This document shows positions 45,681 to 54,819 of a DNA stretch of 64,000 bases, in pieces. The stretch is from assembly GCF_008014745.1 (NCBI RefSeq), contig NZ_VPFD01000007.1:62001-126000 (forward strand), written 5' to 3'. Within the stretch, counting starts at the first letter, position 1, and each line of letters begins with the position of its first letter. A program made the translations under genes and the position numbers. Origin of the DNA: Massilia arenae. Its GTDB lineage: Bacteria; Pseudomonadota; Gammaproteobacteria; Burkholderiales; Burkholderiaceae_D. The notes under the pieces were generated by a model that was not told where the DNA came from, did no database searches, and worked only from the letters and a program-made list of their open reading frames with translations.

Positions 45681-47600
45681 ATGGCGCTCCACCCCGTAGT
45701 AGAACAGGTCACCAACCGCATCATCGGGCGCAGCAAGCGCTCGCGCGCGGCCTATCTCGAACATCTCGAGGCGGCCCGCATCAAGGGCGTCCAGCGCGGC
45801 GCTCTGTCGTGCACCAACCTGGCCCACGGCTTTGCCGCCTTCCCGGCCAACGACAAGCTGAAGCTGCGCGAATACAAGGAACCGTCGGTCGCCATCGTTT
45901 CTTCCTATAACGATATGCTGTCGGCGCACCAGCCGTTCGAGTATTTCCCGAAAGTGATCAAGGAAGCCGTGCGCGAAGTCGGTGCCGTGGCCCAGTTCGC
46001 CAGCGGCGTGCCGGCCATGTGCGATGGCGTCACGCAAGGCCAGCCAGGCATGGAGCTGTCGCTGTTCTCGCGCGACGCCATCGCCATGGCGACCGCGGTC
46101 GGCCTGTCGCACAATATGTTCGACGCCGCCCTTTACCTGGGCATCTGCGACAAGATCGTGCCGGGCCTGCTCATCGGCGCGCTGCACTTCGGCCACATCC
46201 CGGGCATCTTCGTGCCGGGCGGCCCGATGACCACCGGCATCTCCAACAAGGAGAAAGCCGCGATCCGCCAGCGCTACGCCAAGGGCGAAGCCACCCGCGA
46301 AGAACTGCTCGAAGGTGAGTCGGCTTCGTACCACGGCGCCGGCACCTGTACCTTCTACGGCACCGCCAACAGCAATCAGATGCTGATGGAAGTCATGGGC
46401 CTGCACCTGCCGGGTTCGGCCTTCATCACGCCGGGCACGCCGCTGCGCGATGCGCTCACCGCCGCCGCGGCCCATCGCGCGGTCGCGATCTCGCAGCAGG
46501 GCGGCGACTACATGCCGATCGGCCATATCGTCGACGAGAAAAGCATCGTCAACGCCATCGCCGCGCTGCACGCCACCGGCGGCTCGACCAACCACACGCT
46601 GCACCTGGTGGCAATCGCGCGCGCAGCCGGCATCGTGATCGACTGGAACGATTTCGACGAGATGTCGAAAGTGGTGCCGCTGCTGACCCGCATCTATCCG
46701 AACGGCGATGCCGACGTCAATCACTTCCAGGCCGCGGGCGGCCCGGGCTTCGTGATCCGCGAACTGCTCGACGCCGGCCTGGCGCATGAAGACGTCAACA
46801 CCATCCTCGGCCACGGCTTGCGCAATCACTGTAAAGAGCCGTTCCTGGGCGAAGACGGCAAGGTCGTGTTCCGCGACGCCACCCCGGTGAGCGGCGACGA
46901 GAACGTGCTGCGTCCAGCCACCAACCCGTTCAACAACAACGGCGGCATGGTGCTGGTGAAGGGCAACCTGGGCCGCGCGGTGATGAAAGTCTCGGCGGTC
47001 AAGAAAGAACACTATTCGGTGGAAGCCCCGGCGCTGACCTTCGATTCGCAAGAAGACTTCATGCACGCCTATAAAGACGGCAAGCTGAACCGCGACTTCG
47101 TGGCCGTGGTCCGATTCCAGGGCCCGCGCGCCAACGGCATGCCGGAACTGCACGCGCTGACCCCGGCGCTGGCCAATCTGCAGGATGCCGGCTTCAAGGT
47201 GGCGATGGTCACCGACGGCCGCATGTCGGGCGCGTCGGGCAAGGTGCCGGCGGCGATCCACGTGTCGCCCGAGATCCTGGCCGGCGGTCCGCTGGGCCTG
47301 GTGCGCGACGGCGACATGATCCGTGTCGACGCCAATAGCGGCACCATGGAAGCGCTGGTGCCGGCGGACGTCTGGGCCCAGCGCAAGCAGGCCACGGCCG
47401 ACCTGACCTCGAGCCACATCGGCATGGGCCGCGAACTGTTCTCCATGTTCCGCAATTCCATCAGCGCGGCGGAGGAGGGTGCTGCCACCTTCCCGCTGCC
47501 GTCGCCGAAACAGACCGTCGTGCCGCTGCACGAAGGTATCGATGCCGGCGAGATCATCCCCGGCTCCGACGAAGACCACCTTTTCAGGACTAACAAGTGA
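45681..47600 (+). CDS. edd: Phosphogluconate dehydratase
   Basis: Entner-Doudoroff enzyme converting 6-phosphogluconate to 2-keto-3-deoxy-6-phosphogluconate; an iron-sulfur IlvD/Edd family member of 639 residues. Cluster and core segments visible: [59 protein letters not shown] and [18 protein letters not shown] 45681 with AGGAAC upstream. Overlaps eda by 4 bp (GTGA). Confidence 0.97.
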   Translation: MALHPVVEQVTNRIIGRSKRSRAAYLEHLEAARIKGVQRGALSCTNLAHGFAAFPANDKLKLREYKEPSVAIVSSYNDMLSAHQPFEYFPKVIKEAVREVGAVAQFASGVPAMCDGVTQGQPGMELSLFSRDAIAMATAVGLSHNMFDAALYLGICDKIVPGLLIGALHFGHIPGIFVPGGPMTTGISNKEKAAIRQRYAKGEATREELLEGESASYHGAGTCTFYGTANSNQMLMEVMGLHLPGSAFITPGTPLRDALTAAAAHRAVAISQQGGDYMPIGHIVDEKSIVNAIAALHATGGSTNHTLHLVAIARAAGIVIDWNDFDEMSKVVPLLTRIYPNGDADVNHFQAAGGPGFVIRELLDAGLAHEDVNTILGHGLRNHCKEPFLGEDGKVVFRDATPVSGDENVLRPATNPFNNNGGMVLVKGNLGRAVMKVSAVKKEHYSVEAPALTFDSQEDFMHAYKDGKLNRDFVAVVRFQGPRANGMPELHALTPALANLQDAGFKVAMVTDGRMSGASGKVPAAIHVSPEILAGGPLGLVRDGDMIRVDANSGTMEALVPADVWAQRKQATADLTSSHIGMGRELFSMFRNSISAAEEGAATFPLPSPKQTVVPLHEGIDAGEIIPGSDEDHLFRTNK

Positions 47601-48244
47601 GCCAACCAATGAGCCAATCAATGACCCTACTTGAGATCATGCGCTCGGCGAGCGTCATCCCCGTCATCGCCATCGACGACCCCGACCACGCCGTGCCATT
47701 GGCCAAGGCCCTGGTTGCGGGCGGCATCCGCGTGCTGGAAGTGACCCTGCGCACCGAGCATGGCCTGGGCGCGATCCGCGCCATGAGCCAGGTCGAAGGC
47801 GCCATCGTCGGCGTCGGCACGCTCACCCAGCCGGAAGAATTCGCGGCATCGCGCGACGCCGGCGCCGTGTTCGGCGTCTCGCCGGGCCTGACCCAGGCGC
47901 TGATCGACGCGGCCAAGTCGAGCGGCCTGCCGCTGCTGCCGGGCGTGATGACGCCGTCCGAAGTGATGGCGGCGCGCGAACAGGGATTCAGGCAACTGAA
48001 GCTGTTCCCGGCAGTGCCGGCGGGCGGCGTCGGCATGCTCAATGCGATCGGCGGCCCACTGCCGGACGTGACCTTCTGCCCGACCGGCGGCATCTCGATC
48101 GAGAGCGCGCCGAAATTCCTGGCTTGCAAGAACGTGGCTTGCGTGGGCGGCTCGTGGCTGACCCCGAAGGACGCGATCGCGGCCGGCGACTGGGCGCACA
48201 TCACCGAGCTGGCCAAGGCTGCGGCGGCGCTGCGCGCTGGTTAA
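47597..48244 (+). CDS. eda: 2-dehydro-3-deoxy-phosphogluconate (KDPG) aldolase
   Basis: Splits KDPG into pyruvate and glyceraldehyde-3-phosphate, completing the Entner-Doudoroff pathway. The 215-residue product has the catalytic Glu in [10 protein letters not shown] and the Schiff-base lysine in [14 protein letters not shown], plus [15 protein letters not shown]. The GTG at 47597 overlaps the edd stop and has AGGA seven bases upstream; ATG 47609 or 47621 are alternatives. Confidence 0.96.
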   Translation: MSQPMSQSMTLLEIMRSASVIPVIAIDDPDHAVPLAKALVAGGIRVLEVTLRTEHGLGAIRAMSQVEGAIVGVGTLTQPEEFAASRDAGAVFGVSPGLTQALIDAAKSSGLPLLPGVMTPSEVMAAREQGFRQLKLFPAVPAGGVGMLNAIGGPLPDVTFCPTGGISIESAPKFLACKNVACVGGSWLTPKDAIAAGDWAHITELAKAAAALRAG

Positions 48245-48254
48245 AAACCTATCC

Positions 48255-48288
48255 CGATAGGCGTCGCTGCTTTTTGGCGACGCTATCG
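48255..48288 (+). terminator. Possible terminator hairpin after eda
   Basis: CGATAG(G)CGTCGC pairs with GCGACGCTATCG, a 12-bp stem with one bulged G and the loop TGCTTTTTG, 11 bp after the eda stop. There is no T tract after the stem, so it may be a factor-dependent terminator or a 3'-end stabilising hairpin. Confidence 0.45.
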
Positions 48289-48511
48289 ACTAACGCCGGG
48301 TACGCGTGTACGACTGGCGCTATATGCCGTTCCGCCGCGTAACTGCGCGATGACGCCGAACGGCAGCAGTAGTTTCATCCCTCCTGCCTCCTGCCCGACA
48401 GCACGCGCGGCGATCCGCCCGCAATCCACTGGTTAGATATTGACGTCGCTCGTTCGCTGTACTGACCGTTGGCAACTCTTTCGGCACCAGCTCGGTCAAG
48501 AATGTTTTCAA

Positions 48512-48694
48512 ATGAAAACCACACTGATCTCCGTTGTTGCCGCGTTCGTGACGGCAGTACTTGTGTACATCGTCATGCTCATGTTTGCAACAGGCATGTA
48601 TGTCGAGACTGTCGGGAACATCATCGTGCTGTCGTCGGTCGCTGTGGGCATCGTCACAGCCTTAACACTGCGGCTTCGAAGTCGCCGCCAGTAA
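48512..48694 (+). CDS. Small two-helix membrane protein
   Basis: Sixty residues with two hydrophobic helices (TLISVVAAFVTAVLVYIVML and TVGNIIVLSSVAVGIVTALT) and a basic C-terminus (RLRSRRQ). Not recognised. The ATG at 48512 follows a weak ribosome site. Its 3' end overlaps the convergent metallopeptidase gene by 33 bp. The composition and helix pattern look like a real protein, but it could be spurious. Confidence 0.5.
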   Translation: MKTTLISVVAAFVTAVLVYIVMLMFATGMYVETVGNIIVLSSVAVGIVTALTLRLRSRRQ

Positions 48695-49270
48695 GCAGCG
48701 GCCCCAATCGCGAGGCAGGTTCGCCACACTGCCGGGATCGGCCAGGAAGTCCGCAAGCACCTCTTCATACAGCGCCAGACTACCTGCGTAACGCCGCTGG
48801 CGCATCGCCGCCGGAGAACGAAAGTGCTTGAGCGCGAAGTAATCCGCCAACAGGTCGCCTTGCGCCTCCATATTGAAGTCTGCAAGCGTTTTGCCCGCTG
48901 CCAGTTCGTAGTGGTACGGCAGTCCTAAACGCACTGCACCGCGTAGCCGCACCGCATATCCAAGCTGATGCTGCCACACATGCACCATTTCATGAAGATA
49001 CCAGTGCACTGCTGGCGGGTCGCCCCGCGTGTAATCGGGCAGGAAACAGGAATGGTGAAAGTACATGCTGCCGTTGGGCGTCATGCAGCAGTTCTTCGGT
49101 TGGAAAGGCATGTAGCGGCGAGCGTGGACGCGCACTCGCTGATAGTCGATGGAGTCCTTGAACAGCAGTCGAGCCATAGCCGTCTCCCCGGAGGTCAAGC
49201 TCCGGGAGCGCTGTTCGTTGTGAAGGCCGCGGCGGGTTTTCCGCAGGCGTCCGCTGATTTCGTAGTCCAT
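48662..49270 (-). CDS. Zinc metallopeptidase-like (vgr-related) protein
   Basis: Product of 202 residues with an HExxH zinc motif, His93-Glu94-Met-Val-His97 in WYLHEMVHVWQHQLG, and a candidate third ligand in FNMEAQGDLLADYF. The N-terminal LTSGE to IDYQRVRVH segment recalls the vgr-related proteins often found with VgrG or Rhs effectors. No signal peptide. It stands alone here, about 29 kb from the VgrG module, and could be an orphan T6SS effector. ATG at 49270. Confidence 0.72.
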   Translation of the reverse strand: MDYEISGRLRKTRRGLHNEQRSRSLTSGETAMARLLFKDSIDYQRVRVHARRYMPFQPKNCCMTPNGSMYFHHSCFLPDYTRGDPPAVHWYLHEMVHVWQHQLGYAVRLRGAVRLGLPYHYELAAGKTLADFNMEAQGDLLADYFALKHFRSPAAMRQRRYAGSLALYEEVLADFLADPGSVANLPRDWGRCLLAATSKPQC

Positions 49271-49403
49271 GGGCGAATCCTACAACAGTGTCGATGGAAC
49301 GGCTCATGACGCTCGAAACCGGGTGATGTGCAAATCGATTTGTGAGACCTGTTGTCCGACTACCTCGTCCTCAAATTTCTCAAGAAACCGGCCGCCTGAG
49401 CCG

Positions 49404-49928
49404 TCACGACTCGTCGTCGGAAAGGCTGGGCGATTTCCAACTGGCGTAAAGCGTAGGAAGACTGACAAACCACGCCATATTTGCCATGAACAGGGCGTAG
49501 GCGACGCCGGCGATTTGTTCAAGCGTCCACCCTTTTAACGCCGCACTCAGCAGCAAGACAGGTCCAGCGACGATATTGACCAGTGCCAGCAATGCCATGC
49601 AGAAGAAGAACGCGTCCCTGCGCAACGCGGCTTCGCGCTCGTCGTCATCGATGGAAGACTTGCCCAAGGGGCCCTGGAGGGCAATGGCCGCTGCCGGCGG
49701 CATGAGCAGGGCGGCGACGCCGTACACCATGGAAGGCATGGCGAAGGCGGTCGCGCAGGAGACCAATCCCGCACCGGCAGCCATCGGCAGCAGCGGCAGC
49801 CAGCGCATCGGCTGGTGTCGCCGTCCACCGGCATGATTCGACATGTCTTGTCGAACCTGTCGGGATGCCCCGGACCACCAGACCAATGTATCCATCCACT
49901 GCAACGGCGTCTTGTGTTTCGCGCTCAT
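49404..49928 (-). CDS. Four-helix membrane protein of unknown function
   Basis: Not recognised. The 174-residue product has a soluble N-terminus (to about residue 40), then four probable membrane helices (WLPLLPMAAGAGLVSCATAF, SMVYGVAALLMPPAAAIAL, FFFCMALLALVNIVAGPVLL, IAGVAYALFMANMAWFVSLP) with a charged loop (KSSIDDDEREAALRRD) in the middle. The ATG overlaps the stop of the XRE regulator by 4 bp, so the two form a coupled regulator-membrane protein pair. Confidence 0.75.
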   Translation of the reverse strand: MSAKHKTPLQWMDTLVWWSGASRQVRQDMSNHAGGRRHQPMRWLPLLPMAAGAGLVSCATAFAMPSMVYGVAALLMPPAAAIALQGPLGKSSIDDDEREAALRRDAFFFCMALLALVNIVAGPVLLLSAALKGWTLEQIAGVAYALFMANMAWFVSLPTLYASWKSPSLSDDES

Positions 49929-50170
49929 TCGTCTTCTCCCGCTCTTTTCAATGTCATGGCGATCGACTCGAAGCGCTGGAATGAAAACAGCATCTCGACG
50001 CTGACGCCGAAGTGCATGGCGATCTTCATCGCCAGCTCCAGGCTGGGTTTGTAATCTCCCCGCTCCAGATAGCCGATCGTCTGGTTGTTAACGCCAACCG
50101 CCTCGGCGAGTTCCCGCCGCGAGATACCCCGCTCTGCGCGAAACACCGCAATTCTGTTGTGTAGCGTCAT
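49925..50170 (-). CDS. XRE-family HTH transcriptional regulator
   Basis: Eighty-one residues, almost all one helix-turn-helix domain (RIAVFRAERGISRRELAEAV, GVNNQTIGYLERGDYKPSLE, LAMKIAMHFGVSVEMLFSF). Such minimal regulators commonly pair with a membrane protein gene. It is coupled to the four-helix protein by an ATGA overlap and probably regulates its own operon. Confidence 0.88.
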   Translation of the reverse strand: MTLHNRIAVFRAERGISRRELAEAVGVNNQTIGYLERGDYKPSLELAMKIAMHFGVSVEMLFSFQRFESIAMTLKRAGEDE

Positions 50171-50360
50171 ATAAATCGGTGAAAAATTGAAAATATATTG
50201 TGATTACACAATAAATTGATGCGTGAGTCAACAAGCCCCAAGCTTGTCGTTCTACTCTCCCTTTTGGGTGGAGCGTGCGTAAAACAAGTGTTTTATCCTT
50301 TACAACAAATATCACAATTGACAAGTATTTGACCCGCTTCAACATTGGAGGAAGGGATCG

Positions 50361-51092
50361 ATGCCTCTTGGTCGTGTTCTCGTCTGCCTGTTCGCCTGGA
50401 CCGGGCTGCCGTTGGCCGCTGCGGCCCAGGAGCGCAGTGCGCCGCCGCCACGCGTGCCCGACACCATGGAAGCGCGCGTCGCCGCCTGCACCGGCTGCCA
50501 CGGCGTGGCCGGCCGCGGCGTGGAAAACGTCTACTTCCCGCGCCTGGCCGGCAAGCCCGCCGGCTACCTGTACAACCAGCTGGCGGCCTTTCGCGACGAC
50601 CGGCGCAAGTACGTACCGATGAACTACCTGCTGGCCTACCTGCCGGATGACTACCTGCGCCAGATGGCCGACTGGTTCGCCGCCCAGAATCCGCCGCCGC
50701 TGACGATTGCCGCGCCAGCGCCGGCCGCCTCGCTGGTGGTGGAGGGGCACCGCATCGCCAATTCCGGCGTGCCTGCCCGCCGCATTCCCGCCTGTATCGC
50801 CTGCCATGGCAATGACCTCGCAGGCCGCGAGCCGGGGATCCCGGGCCTGCTCGGACTGCGCGCCGACTACGTCAGCGCCCAGCTGGGCGCCTGGCGCTAC
50901 GGCGTGCGTACCGCGCTGGCGCCGGACTGCATGCAGGTGGTCTCGTCGAGCCTGAGCGAGCCAGAGGTAGCGGCCGTTTCCGCCTATCTGGCCTCGCTCC
51001 CGGTGAGCCAGGCGCGGCCGGCCAAGGCGGGGCCGGTCAAGCTGCCGCTGGCCTGCGGGAGCCAGGTGCATTCCACGGGAGGTCGCCAATGA
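50361..51092 (+). CDS. Di-heme cytochrome c
   Basis: Periplasmic c-type cytochrome of 243 residues. Signal peptide MPLGRVLVCLFAWTGLPLAA. It has two CXXCH sites (ACTGCHG and ACIACHG) in two class-I domains (residues about 35-110 and 130-215), each with a distal Met candidate. First gene of the cytochrome oxidase operon; a ribosome site GGAGGAAG precedes the ATG. It overlaps the next gene by 4 bp. Likely electron carrier to the oxidase. Confidence 0.92.
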   Translation: MPLGRVLVCLFAWTGLPLAAAAQERSAPPPRVPDTMEARVAACTGCHGVAGRGVENVYFPRLAGKPAGYLYNQLAAFRDDRRKYVPMNYLLAYLPDDYLRQMADWFAAQNPPPLTIAAPAPAASLVVEGHRIANSGVPARRIPACIACHGNDLAGREPGIPGLLGLRADYVSAQLGAWRYGVRTALAPDCMQVVSSSLSEPEVAAVSAYLASLPVSQARPAKAGPVKLPLACGSQVHSTGGRQ

Positions 51093-52432
51093 ATGCATGG
51101 GTTGCGTGGCTGCGTGGGCACGCTTGGGTCCCCGCCTTCGCGGGGACGACGTGGTGGTTCGCTGGGCGGACGTGGTCTTTCGCGCGCATTGCCACGGTTC
51201 TTGCGCTGCTGGCGGGCGTGGCGGCGCCAGGCGCCGCACAGAAACCGCAGACCAAACCTGCCCAGCCCTCGCAGGTCGAACGGGGCAAATACCTGGCCCA
51301 GGCCGGCGACTGCATCGCCTGCCACACGGTCCCGGGCGGGAAGATCTTTGCCGGCAACCGCGCCATGCCGACCCCGTTCGGCACCCTGTACGCGCCGAAC
51401 ATCACGCCCGACGCGCACACCGGCATCGGCAGCTGGAGCGCCGACGACTTCTTCAAGATGATGCGTACCGGCCGCTCGAAGAACGGCGACCTGCTGTATC
51501 CGGCGATGCCCTTCGCCAGCTATACCAAGGTCACGCGCGCCGACTCCGACGCCATCTACGCCTACCTGCGCTCGGTGCCGGCGGTGCGCCAGGCCTCGCG
51601 CAAGCACGAGCTGCGCTTCCCCTACAACAACCGCTCGCTGCTGATCGGCTGGCGTACGCTGTATTTCAAGGAAGGCGAGTACGTGGCCGACAAGAGCAAA
51701 TCGAGCGAGTGGAACCGCGGCGCCTACCTGGTCCAGGGCCTGGGTCACTGCGCGATGTGCCATACGCCGATCAATGCGCTGGGCGGTTCCTCGCAAGAGC
51801 GCGAATTCCAGGGCGGCCTGATCCCGATGCAGAACTGGTATGCGCCGTCGCTCACCTCGAACAAGGAGGCGGGCCTGGGCACCTGGGAGATCCAGGACAT
51901 CGTCGACCTGCTGCAGAAGGGCGTGTCGCAGCGCGGCACCGTGTATGGCCCGATGGCTGAGGTGACCTACAACAGCCTGCAGCACATGACGGACGCCGAC
52001 GTGAAGGCCATGGCGGTCTACCTCAAAAGCCTGCCCGCCGACAAACCGGTCAACGCCGACCCGGCCAGCGCCCCGGCGCGCGCCAATATCGGCCAGATGC
52101 ACGCCCAGGGCAAGCGCGTCTACGACGCCCAGTGCGCCAGCTGCCATGGCGGCGACGGGCGCGGCATGCCGCCGCATTACCCGCCGCTCAAGGACAACCA
52201 GTCGATCACGATGACCTCGAGCGTCAATCCGATCCGCATGGTGCTCAACGGCGGCTACCCGCCGGGCACGAAGCGCAATCCGATGCCGTACGGGATGCCG
52301 CCGTTCGCGCATGCGATGTCGGACGGCGACGTGGCGGCGGTGGTGACCTATATCCGCACCGCCTGGGGCAACCGCGGCGCCCCGGTCACGGCGGGCGAGG
52401 TGAGCGCGCTGCGCGCGGCGACGGTCGAATAA
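51089..52432 (+). CDS. Tri-heme cytochrome c (alcohol/gluconate dehydrogenase-type subunit)
   Basis: Periplasmic cytochrome of 447 residues with three CXXCH sites (DCIACHTVPGG, HCAMCHTPINALGG, QCASCHGGDGRGMP), the arrangement of the cytochrome subunits of membrane alcohol and gluconate dehydrogenases. The N-terminal signal region is unusual: residues 9-21 (RGHAWVPAFAGTT) are encoded by a REP-like palindrome (51120-51153). The hydrophobic core IATVLALLAGVAA follows. No alternative start lies between the repeat and the first heme domain. No dehydrogenase gene adjoins it, so it probably serves the oxidase. Confidence 0.9.
   Translation: MNAWVAWLRGHAWVPAFAGTTWWFAGRTWSFARIATVLALLAGVAAPGAAQKPQTKPAQPSQVERGKYLAQAGDCIACHTVPGGKIFAGNRAMPTPFGTLYAPNITPDAHTGIGSWSADDFFKMMRTGRSKNGDLLYPAMPFASYTKVTRADSDAIYAYLRSVPAVRQASRKHELRFPYNNRSLLIGWRTLYFKEGEYVADKSKSSEWNRGAYLVQGLGHCAMCHTPINALGGSSQEREFQGGLIPMQNWYAPSLTSNKEAGLGTWEIQDIVDLLQKGVSQRGTVYGPMAEVTYNSLQHMTDADVKAMAVYLKSLPADKPVNADPASAPARANIGQMHAQGKRVYDAQCASCHGGDGRGMPPHYPPLKDNQSITMTSSVNPIRMVLNGGYPPGTKRNPMPYGMPPFAHAMSDGDVAAVVTYIRTAWGNRGAPVTAGEVSALRAATVE
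51120..51153 (+). repeat. REP-like unit inside a coding sequence
   Basis: GCTTGGGTCCCCGCCTTCGC followed by GGGGACGACG is one unit of the palindrome family also present at 1755-1840 and 26684-26784. Here it is single and in frame within the signal-peptide region of the tri-heme cytochrome gene. Confidence 0.8.
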
Positions 52433-52460
52433 CGGATTCAGATAACAACAGGGGGAAACC

Positions 52461-52634
52461 ATGATCCAGGAAGCGCCGGAACACGATCTCAGCGCCGACC
52501 AGGGGCGGGTGGAGGCGATCGTCGCCAGGGGGCCGGGCGGCGCCTTCGCCGTGGCCGGCCTGGCGGTGGCGATCGTGCTGGCCATGTGGCTGGCCTTCTA
52601 TCTGCTGGTCTACGTGGCGCGGGGAGGGCGGTAG
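52461..52634 (+). CDS. Small single-helix membrane subunit of the cytochrome oxidase operon
   Basis: Fifty-seven residues, MIQEAPEHDL at the start, with one central helix (AFAVAGLAVAIVLAMWLAFY) and ending VARGGR. A GGGGGAAA ribosome site precedes the ATG. It ends exactly before the subunit II ATG. Position and topology resemble the small subunit IIa/CbaD of ba3-type oxidases. Assignment rests on context and topology only. Confidence 0.72.
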   Translation: MIQEAPEHDLSADQGRVEAIVARGPGGAFAVAGLAVAIVLAMWLAFYLLVYVARGGR

Positions 52635-53195
52635 ATGGCGCATCCACCGCATTCCGTCGATACCGACGCCGTCGCCCACGCCGCCGAGGCACGCTGGGCC
52701 TGGCTGGTCGGCGCCATCATCGTGTTCCTGCTCGGGATGCTGGTCTGGATGAGCGTGCATTGGGCGGCGATGCCGCCGGTGCGTACCGAGACCATCGACC
52801 CCGGCACGCTGCACCTGTCGGGCGAGTTCGTCGAGGCCAACCTGGGTTCGACGCTGGAAGCCGACGGCAGCGTCACCCTGCGCCTGCTGGCCAACCAGTA
52901 TTCCTTCACCCCGACCTGCCTGCTGGTCCCAAGCGACACGCCGGTCAACATCCGCGGCACGGCCGCCGACGTGGTGCACGGCTTCTCGATCGCCGCCGGC
53001 AACGTCAACGTGATGCTGGTGCCCGGCTATATCTCGAACTTCCGCGCGCGCTTCGAGGAAACGGGCGAGCACGTGATGCCCTGCCACGAGTACTGCGGCG
53101 TCGGCCACGCCGCCATGTGGGCCAAGGTGAAGATCATCGACAAGGACGAATTCGCGCGCCAGGCCGCCGGCGGCAGGAGGGTCAGCTGTGCATAG
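52635..53195 (+). CDS. Cytochrome c oxidase subunit II (ba3-type)
   Basis: CuA-containing subunit of 186 residues with a single N-terminal anchor (WAWLVGAIIVFLLGMLVWMS). The cupredoxin domain carries the CuA ligands: His in VVHGFSI, and Cys-X3-Cys-X3-His-X2-Met in CHEYCGVGHAAM. It is shorter than aa3-type subunit II, as expected for the ba3 class. It overlaps subunit I by 8 bp. Confidence 0.92.
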   Translation: MAHPPHSVDTDAVAHAAEARWAWLVGAIIVFLLGMLVWMSVHWAAMPPVRTETIDPGTLHLSGEFVEANLGSTLEADGSVTLRLLANQYSFTPTCLLVPSDTPVNIRGTAADVVHGFSIAAGNVNVMLVPGYISNFRARFEETGEHVMPCHEYCGVGHAAMWAKVKIIDKDEFARQAAGGRRVSCA

Positions 53196-54819
53196 CGTCG
53201 ATGCGAAACGCCTGGTGCTGGCGCATTTCTGGGTCGCCTTCGCCGCCTTCTTCCTGGCCCTGCTGCTGGGCGAATGGCAGATGTATATCCGCAGCCCGCT
53301 GCGCGACTGGATCGGCAATCCTGAGCTGTACTACCGCGCCGTCACCGCCCACGGCACCGCCATGGGCTATGTGTTCCCGACCCTGGTCGCGATGGGCTTC
53401 GGCTATGCCATCGTCGAACTCTCGCTCAAGCAGGCAATCGTTGGACGGCGCTGGGCCTGGCTCGGCTTCTGGCTGGTGGTACTGGGCACCATCACGGCCA
53501 TGATCCCGGTGTCGATGGGCCTGGCCACGGTGCTGTACACCTTTTATCCGCCGCTGATCGGTAACCCTTTCTATTACATCGGCGTGGTGCTGGTGGTGGT
53601 GGGCTCATGGATCTGGGTGGGGTCGATGTCGGTCAACCTGTATGTGTGGCGCAAGGCCAACCCCGGCGCCACGGTGCCGCTGCCGATGTTCGCCAACCTG
53701 GCCGGCGCCTACCTGTGGGCCTGGACCTCGCTCGGCGCCGCCATCGAGATCCTGTTCCAGATCCTGCCGGTGGCGCTGGGCTTCAAGTCCACCATCGATG
53801 CGGGCCTGGCGCGCGTGTTCTTTTCCTGGACCCTGCACGCGATCGTCTATTTCTGGCTGATGCCGGCCTACATCGCCTTCTATACGCTGGTGCCGCGCGC
53901 CATCGGCGGCCGCCTGTACAGCGACAAGATGGCGCGCATCTCCTTCGTGCTGTTCCTGGTGTTCTCGATGCCGATCGGGATCCACCACCTGTTCCAGGAT
54001 CCGCAGGTAGGCTCGGGCGTCAAGTTCATGCACGCCGTGTTCACGGCCATGGTCTCGGTGCCGACCCTGCTTACGATCTTCACCATCACCGCCTCGGTCG
54101 AGATCGCGGGCCGCCTGCGCGGCGGCACGGGGCCGTTCGGCTGGTTGAACAAACTGCCGTGGCAGAATCCGATGATGCTGGCGGTGGCGTTTTCCTTCAT
54201 CCTGCTCGGCTTCGGTGGCGCCGGGGGCTTGATCAATATGAGCTACCAGCTCGACTTCGCCGTCCACAACACGCAGTGGATCACCGGCCACTTCCACCTG
54301 ATCTTCGGCGGCGCCATCGTGATCATGTACTTCGCGCTGGCCTATGACCTGTGGCCGCACCTGACCGGCCGCGCCCTGGTGGCGGGGCGCCTGATGCGCA
54401 CGCAGTTGTGGACCTGGTTCGTCGGCATGATCGTGCTGACCTTTCCCTGGCACGTGGTCGGCATCCTCGGCATGCCGCGCCGCATGGCCTATTTCGACTA
54501 TAGCCACCCGGAGCTCGCGGCGCAGGCGGTCACGGTGATCATCACTTTCTTCGGCGGCCTGATGCTGGTGTTCTCGGGCTTGCTGTTCATTCTGGTCCTG
54601 CTGCGCGGCCACCGCAGCGCGCCGATCACGCTGCCCGCATTCACCTTCAGCCGCGCGGTGCACGAGGGCGGCCGCATGCCGGCCGCGCTGAACGGCTACG
54701 CGCTGTGGCTGGCGCTGATGGTCGGGCTGTCGGTGGTGAACTACGGCTATCCGATCACCCAGCTCATATTCCTGGAACAGACGTCGGTGCCGGCGGTGCC
54801 GGTGGGAGAGCAGCCATGA
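53188..54819 (+). CDS. Cytochrome c oxidase subunit I (b(o/a)3-type)
   Basis: Catalytic heme-copper subunit of 543 residues with about 12-13 helices. Heme and CuB ligands are visible: His in VTAHGTAMGYVFP, the His-Tyr pair in HAIVYFWLMPAY, the CuB His pair in GIHHLFQDP, and the heme histidines in ITGHFHLIFGG. This is the ba3 (type B) class. GTG start at 53188 with AGGAGG seven bases upstream. Coupled to the next cytochrome c by ATGA. Confidence 0.95.
   Translation: MHSVDAKRLVLAHFWVAFAAFFLALLLGEWQMYIRSPLRDWIGNPELYYRAVTAHGTAMGYVFPTLVAMGFGYAIVELSLKQAIVGRRWAWLGFWLVVLGTITAMIPVSMGLATVLYTFYPPLIGNPFYYIGVVLVVVGSWIWVGSMSVNLYVWRKANPGATVPLPMFANLAGAYLWAWTSLGAAIEILFQILPVALGFKSTIDAGLARVFFSWTLHAIVYFWLMPAYIAFYTLVPRAIGGRLYSDKMARISFVLFLVFSMPIGIHHLFQDPQVGSGVKFMHAVFTAMVSVPTLLTIFTITASVEIAGRLRGGTGPFGWLNKLPWQNPMMLAVAFSFILLGFGGAGGLINMSYQLDFAVHNTQWITGHFHLIFGGAIVIMYFALAYDLWPHLTGRALVAGRLMRTQLWTWFVGMIVLTFPWHVVGILGMPRRMAYFDYSHPELAAQAVTVIITFFGGLMLVFSGLLFILVLLRGHRSAPITLPAFTFSRAVHEGGRMPAALNGYALWLALMVGLSVVNYGYPITQLIFLEQTSVPAVPVGEQP

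Noticed and set aside
45567..47621. A 684-codon open frame on the minus strand across edd
   Set aside because: Exact antisense shadow of edd; the product is rich in His, Arg and Gly with no domain, and the plus strand encodes a full dehydratase.
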